Source of the DNA: Aquimarina sp.
GTDB taxonomy: Bacteria > Bacteroidota > Bacteroidia > Flavobacteriales > Flavobacteriaceae
DNA: 9,694 nucleotides
Direction: 5' to 3'
Assembly (NCBI GenBank): GCA_002697475.1
Contig: NZVW01000157.1
Span: 3,048 to 12,741, forward strand
This document shows, one piece after another, positions 1 to 5,046 of the stretch (the stretch's first letter is position 1; every line of letters begins with the position of its first letter). A program made the translations under genes and the position numbers. The notes under the pieces were generated by a model. It worked only from the letters and a program-made list of their open reading frames with translations, had not been told where the DNA came from and searched no databases.

Positions 1-1
1 G

Positions 2-583
2 AAAGAACAGGAATATTACGAGAGAATAAAGTCGAGTTTTATAGGACAGACAATAAAAGAAGTATATTACGAAGAACTTGATTATGATACTGACTCAGAA
101 TTTTGGGAAATGTCAAATGAAATTCATTCCGTTGATATGAATGTGATTTTCAGATTAGACAATGACCAACTTCTGCAAATAAAGTGGGACAATGAATTCT
201 ATTGTTATGGTGTTGGATTTGAAAACCTACCAGAAATAATAAAAAGAGAAGGATTTAAAACTATAAACGTTTCTAATAATTCAAATTGGAAAAAATTCAT
301 TGACAAGACAATTAGCGGAATTAAAGTATTGTGGGATATAAGTGAAGGTGTAACCGAAAATTACTCTGGAAACAGAATAATAAAAAAAGTAAAGAGTACA
401 ACGAAATTACCTCAGACTTGGGAATTAAACTTTGAAAATGAGAAAGTTTGGATTTCTGCCCTTGAAATTGATAATGAGAAACGAGCTAATTTCTGGGCTG
501 ACCATTTGAGCGTAATATTTACAAACCGTGAACAAGAAAAATATCAACTAATAGAAAAAGCTAGCACACAGCACGGTATATAG
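2..583 (+). CDS. Hypothetical protein, 5' end outside window (cassette-like accessory gene)
   Basis: The reading frame is open from the left edge to the TAG at 581-583, so this is the 3' part of a longer gene. The first in-window ATG (110) is not a convincing start, because the 36 codons before it (YYERIKSSFIG...IKEVYYEELDY...FWEM) have the same mixed charged/aromatic composition as the rest. I do not recognise a family. The 193 visible residues are soluble, with no signal peptide or membrane segment, and rich in Glu, Asn, Lys and Trp. The alternating pattern (VDMNVIFRLDN, LLQIKWDNEFYCYGVGF) suggests a beta-rich small domain of the kind seen in immunity-like or other accessory proteins; that is inference only. 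It is the only plus-strand gene here. Its last residues (STQHGI) and stop are encoded inside the left arm of the structured element that follows, which suggests gene and element move as a unit. Coding is likely; function is unknown. Confidence 0.75.
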   Translation, partial: KEQEYYERIKSSFIGQTIKEVYYEELDYDTDSEFWEMSNEIHSVDMNVIFRLDNDQLLQIKWDNEFYCYGVGFENLPEIIKREGFKTINVSNNSNWKKFIDKTISGIKVLWDISEGVTENYSGNRIIKKVKSTTKLPQTWELNFENEKVWISALEIDNEKRANFWADHLSVIFTNREQEKYQLIEKASTQHGI

Positions 584-760
584 CAAATAGGGCGGGCGGT
601 CAGTGGTTCCAGAAAGTTCGGTGCTATTTACCAACACCGCAAATCGTTGATTTGGCTTTTAAAATGAATAAATTAAAAACAAAATACAACGCTTTGGCTC
701 AGTGCAAACTTGAAAGTTTATCGCTTTCTACTGCCCTACTTGCCATATAATACTACAGAA
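561..760. repeat. Structured cassette-tail element with 17-bp imperfect inverted ends
   Basis: The left arm TATATAGCAAATAGGGC (577-593) and right arm GCCCTACTTGCCATATA (733-749) are inverted repeats matching at 15 of 17 positions. Both mismatches become G-T/G-U wobbles only if the minus strand folds. Inside are three hairpins: CGGTG/CACCG (619-638), CAAATC-GTT-GATTTG (640-654) and GAAAG/CTTTC (712-728). There is also a split direct repeat, TCAGTG-N6-GAAAGTT at 600-618 and TCAGTG-N7-GAAAGTT at 699-718. The left arm contains the stop codon of the upstream gene. I remember very similar sequences after unrelated small genes in Flavobacteria genomes, but could not search. The architecture recalls integron attC sites or other fold-dependent recombination or RNA elements, without matching attC core sites I can name. 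The boundaries are approximate. Confidence 0.6.
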
Positions 761-799
761 AGTGATTATTTTAATTTTATTTTGATACTTCAATTAAAC

Positions 800-1642
800 T
801 TAAGAAAATTTAATTCTTAATTTTTCATCTAAAGATATTAAGTAATCCCTACCATACTTGCCGTTTTCTATTTGATCCAAAAGGAAATCCGGTAAGTCAT
901 TCTTACAATCCTTTTTAACACTTAATATGGCCATAGATAACTCTGCTACCGTATCTGTGTCTCCTCCATAACTTATGCCCTTTAATAAGCACTCGCTCAT
1001 ACTTCGGGCTTCAGAAACCAAAGGAATAACCGCGTTTGTGGTGGGGAACGAATGCATATCTATAGGACTAGTAATTTGATAATTACCAACTTCTCCAATA
1101 GTTCTATTGATAAATTGTATAATTGATATGTCCTGTTTTTCATAAATATAAATATAATAATGAACTGCTAGTGCAATTCTCAAGGCTCCTGTAATCCCTT
1201 CGTTCGTGTTATGAGTTGTCTTAGCCTGTATCGTAACTAAATCTTTTAGTTTGTCTAAATCCTTAATGTATCCAAGAGTATAGGCCCTCATTGCAGCTCC
1301 ATTACCAGAACTTTCATTGTTTATGTTCTTTAAGAACTCTTTACCATTACGACTTTCTGATAGAGCATTATAGACTCTCCCAGAGTAACCTCTTCTTTTA
1401 TCTCGATGAAAAACTTCTACAAATTTATCTCCAACCTTTTCTGGAGTCCAATCCTCATCTTCCAATAAAAGCTCTGCTATAGCGATTGCCATTTGGGTAT
1501 CATCAGTATACTGCTTATATATTTCTGTATATAAACCGTGATGGAAATATTTTGTTAAATTATTATTTTGACTTATAAAATTTAAGTCCCTAAACTCAAA
1601 ACCGGCTCCATAAGCATCTCCAATTGCAGCTTCTACAATCAT
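800..1642 (-). CDS. ADP-ribosylglycohydrolase family protein (DraG/ARH type)
   Basis: A 280-residue protein of normal family length. It begins MIVEAAIGDAYGAGFEF, the usual start of this family, so the ATG at 1642 is chosen. The di-metal site motifs are all present: TDDT at residues 46-49, NGAAMR at 114-119, THN at 143-145 and GGDTDT at 226-231. Enzymes of this fold use two Mg2+ ions to hydrolyse the N- or O-glycosidic bond of ADP-ribose attached to protein, nucleic acid or small molecules; the substrate here cannot be read from sequence. It is cytosolic, with no signal peptide. It is the last gene of the minus-strand ADP-ribose module, 52 bp beyond the stop of the truncated macro-domain gene, and is intact, unlike its two upstream neighbours. 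No convincing terminator follows it. The leader ending AAATATATAAAG contains no strong Shine-Dalgarno sequence, as is usual in Bacteroidota. Confidence 0.9.
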   Translation of the reverse strand: MIVEAAIGDAYGAGFEFRDLNFISQNNNLTKYFHHGLYTEIYKQYTDDTQMAIAIAELLLEDEDWTPEKVGDKFVEVFHRDKRRGYSGRVYNALSESRNGKEFLKNINNESSGNGAAMRAYTLGYIKDLDKLKDLVTIQAKTTHNTNEGITGALRIALAVHYYIYIYEKQDISIIQFINRTIGEVGNYQITSPIDMHSFPTTNAVIPLVSEARSMSECLLKGISYGGDTDTVAELSMAILSVKKDCKNDLPDFLLDQIENGKYGRDYLISLDEKLRIKFS

Positions 1643-1694
1643 CTTTATATATTTTTGAAATTATACATTTATTAAATCATTGAATTCTTTCTTT

Positions 1695-1835
1695 TTAGAT
1701 TCCTGCATTCGCAAGAAAGACAAAAAGCATTGCCCTATCAACTCCAACATCACCTGACAAGGAGGAATTGGCTGCATTAACAAGTGCATCAACATTAAGC
1801 CTAGTTATATCACCTTTGATTAATTGTACATTCAT
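1695..1835 (-). pseudogene. Truncated macro-domain (ADP-ribose-binding/deacetylase) gene
   Basis: The ATG at 1835-1833 overlaps the TGA of the NADAR gene (1834-1832) in an ATGA arrangement typical of translational coupling. The frame encodes 46 residues before TAA at 1697-1695. Residues 1-26 (MNVQLIKGDITRL, then VDALVNAANSSLS) are the classic start of a macro domain: GDIT near the adenine-binding Asp and NAAN of the ribose-binding loop. From about residue 27 the glycine-rich loop is degraded (GDVGVDRAM where GGGGVDGAIH is usual). The last dozen residues are encoded by a dispersed palindromic repeat. The remaining roughly 120 residues of a normal macro domain, including the GxxGxxP-type ISTGIYG loop, are absent downstream. 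The intact enzyme would bind ADP-ribose or O-acetyl-ADP-ribose. The stub is almost certainly non-functional. Identification of the N-terminal fragment is firm; the cause of truncation is inferred. Confidence 0.82.
1697..1723. repeat. Dispersed palindromic repeat copy (AGATTCCTGCATTCGCA...GACAA type)
   Basis: A 27-bp stretch reading AGATTCCTGCATTCGC then AAGAAAGACAA. The core TTCCTGC-ATTC-GCAAGAA is an imperfect hairpin with a single mismatch. It matches, at about 25 of 27 positions, the abundant repeat I remember as AGATTCCTGCATTCGC followed by AGGAATGACAA, found in many bacterial genomes including Flavobacteria; on the other strand it encodes SFLRMQESK-like peptides. It sits at the point where macro-domain similarity stops. 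Either it inserted into the gene or it marks a deletion endpoint. The consensus is from memory, not from a search. Confidence 0.6.
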
Positions 1836-2385
1836 TTTTCCTGTTTTAATTGATCCCTAACTTCCATTAATGCAAAACCCAACAGATTTTGTCCTCTCCA
1901 CAAATTAGGATTCTCTACATTTTCATGATTTTGACTCATTCCTATTCCCCAAATGCGATCTCTGGGACTAGCTTCAACGAGCACTCTGTTTTTTGTACTT
2001 AACAAAAATTCTTTCAAATCCTCGTGTTGTGAAAATTTATGATGGTTTCCTCGTTTTACAATTTCATACTTATGTCTATCCCAAATATCAGGATTAAACC
2101 TTTTAACTTTTCTACCTAATTGTTTAGCTTCCATAGGATGATCGCAGACAATGAATTCATTGAATATTTCTTGATCATCAAATAACCTAGCTTTTTCTGC
2201 CATCATCCAATGTTCGGCTGTTTTATAACTTATAGAATCGACAACAAAAGATGATTCCCACCATTGGCTAAGGCAACTTTTACTAATACTACCATCTTTG
2301 CTTGGCGTATGCCCCCAAAAGAAAAGATACTTAACTTTTCGCCTTTATTATACTTATCCTTTGTATATTCTAATGTGTATTTCAT
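1832..2385 (-). pseudogene. NADAR-family protein (YbiA/RibX-like), frameshifted
   Basis: From the ATG at 2385, eighteen codons (MKYTLEYTKDKYNKGEKL) run in one frame. The continuation KYLFFWGHTPSKDG, then SCLSQWWESSFVVD and YKTAEHWMMAEKARLF, lies in the -1 frame from about 2332. Joined, they give 184 residues, normal for NADAR (PF08719), with the family hallmarks FFWGHTPS (about 21-28), AEHWMMAEKA (57-66), KFSQHEDLKEFLL and the C-terminal ASPRDRIWGIG. The in-frame ATG at 2206 would omit the first 60 residues and destroy the domain, so it is not a plausible start. Known NADAR proteins cleave N-glycosidic bonds: YbiA acts on riboflavin-pathway intermediates, and others reverse ADP-ribosylation of guanine in nucleic acid. 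It lies 44 bp after the synthetase gene and overlaps the macro-domain start by 4 bp. One missing A in GTTAAGTAT (restoring TTA AAG TAT) would repair it; sequencing error, real mutation and recoding are all possible. Confidence 0.85.
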
Positions 2386-2400
2386 TCCATTTTACTTTAG

Positions 2401-2420
2401 ATTCCAGACTTAACTGGAAT
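2401..2420. other. Intergenic stem-loop between synthetase and NADAR genes
   Basis: A perfect 7-bp stem ATTCCAG/CTGGAAT with a 6-nt loop lies in the 44-bp gap between the synthetase stop (2430) and the NADAR ATG (2385). On the transcribed strand it is followed by CTAAAGTAAAA, not a U-tract, so it is not an ordinary intrinsic terminator. It could be an mRNA processing or stability hairpin within the operon, or chance. Confidence 0.4.
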
Positions 2421-2429
2421 GGCAATTCA

Positions 2430-3248
2430 CTATATTACTTCAAATTGCACTACCCCTTCTTCTTTAATATCCCTAAATGAATTTGTAGTAAATACCTGAT
2501 CAAATACTGTTGTTAATTCTTTAAACCCTTTACTAAAAATTCCGTGACTTACAACTAAACTTAGTTTAGCTGCATTTTTATCCTTTAAGGCTTGTGCCAA
2601 CCCTAAAAATGTTCCTCCACCATCACAGATGTCATCTACAATAACACAATGTTTACCGGATAAATCTTCTTCATAAACCCTGAAGCCTGAGAGTTGACCT
2701 GTCTTAACATCTCTTTTCTTAGAACATTCCACAACCTCGATTCCTCCTAAATATTCAGAGACCTTATAAATCTTTTTCAGCGCTCCTCCATCCGGCGAAA
2801 TAAGTACAACTTCATCTTCAATAGTCGCTAAACATTGCTTTACAAATTCAAAGTTTTGAATCACCGTTACATTATTAAGAAGTGCCGGGGTAACCTCTGA
2901 GTGCGGATCAAAAACACTAACCTCATTATACTGCTGTGTATTGATGATATCTGCATATACCTTAACACTTAGCGATTCTCCTATTACCATCACCCTATCC
3001 TGTCTTGCTGCAGGAAAATAGGGAATAAAAAGATTAATTGTCTTTACACCCATACGCTTTAATGCATCCGTAGCAATTAAAACAAATCCCAAATCATTAA
3101 AAGAATTTATTCTGGCTGTAATAGTTACTGCCGTTAATTTCTTTTCTAAAATTTTGATATGTGGCTCCCCCCCATTAAACGTAAAAGCACTAAAATCAAT
3201 GGATTTATCATATGGTGTAAAGGCCGGATCTAAATGGAGATATTTCAT
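2430..3248 (-). CDS. Ribose-phosphate pyrophosphokinase-like (Prs paralogue) of the NAD/ADP-ribose module
   Basis: 272 residues from the ATG at 3248. The frame is open further upstream, but that extension is low-complexity and overlaps the promoter, and MKYLHLDPAF is the natural start. Both halves of the Prs fold are visible: FIPYFPAARQDRV (ATP-binding flexible loop region), DPHS (DLHS/DLHA metal motif), LISPDGGALKK, and the PRPP loop VIVDDICDGGGTF, with the paired Asp that binds ribose 5-phosphate. Canonical Prs makes PRPP from ribose 5-phosphate and ATP and is about 310-320 residues; this one is about 40 shorter, chiefly at the regulatory N-terminus and loops. It probably lacks the usual hexamer allostery (inference). 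Short Prs relatives in NAD-salvage and phage NAD-reconstitution operons make PRPP for nicotinamide phosphoribosyltransferase or pyrophosphorylate ADP-ribose. The neighbours here (NrtR-like, NADAR, macro, ADP-ribosylglycohydrolase) favour such a role over housekeeping PRPP supply. Confidence 0.85.
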   Translation of the reverse strand: MKYLHLDPAFTPYDKSIDFSAFTFNGGEPHIKILEKKLTAVTITARINSFNDLGFVLIATDALKRMGVKTINLFIPYFPAARQDRVMVIGESLSVKVYADIINTQQYNEVSVFDPHSEVTPALLNNVTVIQNFEFVKQCLATIEDEVVLISPDGGALKKIYKVSEYLGGIEVVECSKKRDVKTGQLSGFRVYEEDLSGKHCVIVDDICDGGGTFLGLAQALKDKNAAKLSLVVSHGIFSKGFKELTTVFDQVFTTNSFRDIKEEGVVQFEVI

Positions 3249-3259
3249 AATTGTGTTAT

Positions 3260-3309
3260 TTATACGCAAAAATAAAAACAAAATATAAAGTAAACAATTT
3301 TTTTGCGTA
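3260..3309 (-). promoter_or_regulatory. Candidate promoter with flanking inverted operator-like boxes for the synthetase operon
   Basis: On the minus strand, TTG (3297-3295), a 20-bp spacer and TATTTTTG (3274-3267) match the Bacteroidota -33/-7 consensus TTG-N19-21-TAnnTTTG. The start site would fall near 3260, about 12 nt before the ATG at 3248. Two inverted copies of TACGCAAAAA (3263-3272 and, reversed, 3300-3309) bracket this promoter: one covers the -7 box and the other abuts the -33 box. This is a plausible operator for the adjacent NrtR-like regulator. The pairing of regulator and site is inference; I do not know this family's motif in this organism. Confidence 0.5.
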
Positions 3310-3338
3310 AAAAAAACGTAAAATAAATTACTCACTAC

Positions 3339-3363
3339 AAAAAAAACCGGCTGTATACCGGTT
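3339..3363 (-). terminator. Intrinsic terminator of the NrtR-like gene
   Basis: On the minus strand AACCGG-TATACAG-CCGGTT is followed directly by a run of eight Ts. The 6-bp GC-rich stem begins within the TAA stop codon of the regulator gene (3362-3364). It separates the regulator's transcript from the synthetase operon, which therefore needs its own promoter. Confidence 0.85.
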
Positions 3364-4042
3364 ATTTTATATCAAAGAGGAATCCTTTTTCTTTATGTTT
3401 AAAATATTGTTTTTTATTAAACCTAAACAGGTTAGCCGGTCTTCCCCTACCTTCTGAGACTTTTTCATCCAACTCTTCGAGAATATTAAAGCTTAAAATC
3501 TTTTTCCTGAAATTTCTCCGATCTATATCTTTTTCGAGTATGGTTTTATATAAATTTTCCAAATCAGAAAATAAAAACTTATCCGCAAGTAAATCAAAGC
3601 CTATTGGCTCATAGGTAAGTTTGTTTCTGAGCCGGTTTTTTGCTATATCCAAAATTTGACGGTGGTCAAAAGCCAGTTCAGGTAGGTCTTTGATATCAAA
3701 CCAGGCAACATCTCCTGCATCCGTATCTGCAATAATGGTATGATGCTCAGGTTTAACCAAAGCATAATACGTGATGCTGACTACCCTATTTCTGGGATCA
3801 CGTTCAGGTTTTCCAAAAGTATATAATTGCTCTAAATAATCCACGGTCACATTTGTCTCCTCTTTTAATTCTCTAACTACAGCATCTTCCAGGCTTTCGT
3901 CTTCTAAAACCAATCCTCCGGGTAATGCCCAGGAATCTTTAAAAGGTGCTATATTTCTTTTGATAAGAAGAATATGCAAGCTTTTGTCTTTATATCCAAA
4001 TACTGCCGCGTCCACAGCAACTTTTATATTTTGGTGTACCAT
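3362..4042 (-). CDS. NrtR-type Nudix-related transcriptional regulator
   Basis: A 226-residue protein from the ATG at 4042 (MVHQNIKVAVDAAVFGY); a GTG two codons upstream (4048) is the alternative. Residues 8-140 form a Nudix domain. The Nudix box starts at GGLVLEDESLED and ends VVRELKEETNV: every acidic residue and the Arg-Glu pair are kept, but the final Gly of xGU is Asn. Residues about 150-210 form a winged helix-turn-helix (FLFSDLENLYKTILEKDIDR, then NFRKKI and GRGRPANLFRF), the hallmark of the NrtR/AraR group, in which the Nudix domain senses ADP-ribose-like or sugar-phosphate ligands and the C-terminus binds DNA. NrtR members repress NAD-synthesis genes and release DNA on binding ADP-ribose. 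Placement next to the synthetase/NADAR/macro/glycohydrolase genes supports an ADP-ribose or NAD-derived ligand. It has its own terminator. Residual Nudix hydrolase activity is possible but not evident. Confidence 0.88.
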   Translation of the reverse strand: MVHQNIKVAVDAAVFGYKDKSLHILLIKRNIAPFKDSWALPGGLVLEDESLEDAVVRELKEETNVTVDYLEQLYTFGKPERDPRNRVVSITYYALVKPEHHTIIADTDAGDVAWFDIKDLPELAFDHRQILDIAKNRLRNKLTYEPIGFDLLADKFLFSDLENLYKTILEKDIDRRNFRKKILSFNILEELDEKVSEGRGRPANLFRFNKKQYFKHKEKGFLFDIK

Positions 4043-4077
4043 ATACACAAAATTACAATTTTGAACATAGCTTAAAA

Positions 4078-4106
4078 AAGAAAACTCCTGAGATTTTCAG
4101 GAGTTT
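4078..4106 (-). terminator. Intrinsic terminator after the lipoprotein gene
   Basis: On the minus strand AAACTCCTGA and TCAGGAGTTT form a 9-10 bp stem with a 5-nt loop, followed by TTCTTTTTT. It begins about 22 bp after the lipoprotein stop and lies about 36 bp before the regulator's ATG. On the plus strand the following sequence is not U-rich, so it probably works in one direction. Confidence 0.85.
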
Positions 4107-4127
4107 ATATTAAAAACATTTTCGATA

Positions 4128-4970
4128 CTATCTTATTATATAGGTATATTCATCCTTAACAACTCTAACTACTTCACCTGTGTTTACATTGTAAACATCA
4201 ATTTTAGCGTTTACCGGGTAATTATCCGCATCATAGGTATATTGGTAGATATTACCCAGAGAAATATCTCCATTGGTTTCTTTAAACTCTTTCTTAACCG
4301 GGTTATTAGAGTTATAAGCATATTCGATACTTACCTCTACACCGGTAGTTACATAAGGTAAACTTATCTTCTCAATGGCCTCACCAAAATAAGGCGTGTT
4401 ACTTGTATCGTATTGCCATAAAGTAGTATATACAAGCGCGTCATCTATGGAATTCAAAGCTATGCTATAGTCTTTTTCATCATAATTGTTTGTTCCTGAT
4501 ATGTATCTCATATCATAAAACTCAGAATACTGAAAAATTGAAAAATCAGCCTCTGATTGAAAAACATAACAAGATGATACATTATCACTATACATATACT
4601 GAATGATTTCGACCTGATCACCATTAAAGTGATTTGTCTTTTTAGTATAGTCTAGAGTTCCGTTACTATTGTAAAATAATTCAACCGTGTAATATGGTAT
4701 ATCAGGATAATCAATAGATTCTATTTTGGTGATATTTTCACCAGAATATGTATAGGTTTTATAGTACGCTTCAGTCTCAATACGTACTAAATTGTTATCC
4801 TGATTATAGGTATACGTGAGTGTTTTTGGGTTACCATCATCAATAGTAATCTTCTTTGATGCTACTAGTTTTACCTGATTTTCAGATAAAGTTGTAGTAT
4901 CATTATCATCGTTACTACAAGAAAAAATTGTGAAAGAGATTAGTAATAAAAGTAATAGTTTTTTTCCCAT
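4128..4970 (-). CDS. Predicted outer-membrane/surface lipoprotein with YD-like beta repeats, function unknown
   Basis: 280 residues from the ATG at 4970 (MGKKLLLLLLISFTIFSCSN); the frame extends upstream, but the extension runs through the preceding terminator. Residues 1-17 are a signal peptide (Lys-Lys, a Leu-rich core) ending in a lipobox IFSC with lipidated Cys18. Phe at -2 is slightly unusual. The acidic stretch after Cys18 (SNDDND) resembles the surface-export signals described for Bacteroidota lipoproteins, so a surface location is plausible. The mature part contains repeated YTYN/YTYS/YTYD-type strands separated by short turns (for example YTYNQDNNLVRIE and YQYTYDADNYPVNAKI), reminiscent of YD/RHS-like beta repeats and of many Bacteroidota-only lipoproteins of unknown role. 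There are no catalytic motifs. It lies between terminators, with no evident link to the aconitase or the regulator beside it. Confidence 0.85.
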   Translation of the reverse strand: MGKKLLLLLLISFTIFSCSNDDNDTTTLSENQVKLVASKKITIDDGNPKTLTYTYNQDNNLVRIETEAYYKTYTYSGENITKIESIDYPDIPYYTVELFYNSNGTLDYTKKTNHFNGDQVEIIQYMYSDNVSSCYVFQSEADFSIFQYSEFYDMRYISGTNNYDEKDYSIALNSIDDALVYTTLWQYDTSNTPYFGEAIEKISLPYVTTGVEVSIEYAYNSNNPVKKEFKETNGDISLGNIYQYTYDADNYPVNAKIDVYNVNTGEVVRVVKDEYTYIIR

Positions 4971-4992
4971 TTGTTTGTTGTTAAAAATTATT

Positions 4993-5023
4993 ATAAAAAA
5001 AAGCTCCTGAAGATTCAGGAGCC
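4993..5023 (-). terminator. Intrinsic terminator of the mitochondrial-type aconitase gene
   Basis: On the minus strand GGCTCCTGA-ATC-TTCAGGAGC is an 8-bp GC-rich stem followed by TTTTTTTT. It begins 24 bp after the aconitase stop codon (5047) and its T-run ends only about 25 bp before the lipoprotein ATG (4970). Its stem core CTCCTGA/TCAGGAG is the same as in the terminator at 4078-4106. Confidence 0.9.
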
Positions 5024-5046
5024 GCAAATATATAATTTTTAACAAC

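Noticed and set aside
800..820. Possible terminator hairpin TTAAGAA-AATTTAA-TTCTTAA at the end of the glycohydrolase gene
   Set aside because: The stem is entirely A/T except for one pair, overlaps the stop codon, and has its T-run on the plus-strand side, the wrong side for this gene.
1832..2206. A 124-residue stand-alone protein starting at 2206
   Set aside because: It begins in the middle of the NADAR motif AEHWMMAEKA. The missing part is present just upstream in another frame, so this is a frameshift artefact rather than a real short gene.
2326..2340. Programmed -1 frameshift in the NADAR gene
   Set aside because: The GAAAAG slip site is weak, with no classic X XXY YYZ heptamer or obvious downstream pseudoknot. 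A simple one-base loss is more likely, so it is kept only as an alternative.
3249..3335. N-terminal 29-residue extension of the Prs-like protein
   Set aside because: It is low-complexity, hydrophobic by chance, and covers the predicted promoter and operator boxes; family similarity starts at MKYLHLDPAF.
4040..4048. GTG at 4048 as start of the NrtR-like regulator
   Set aside because: It adds only two residues and overlaps a TAATTTTG box; the ATG at 4042 is simpler. Not excluded.
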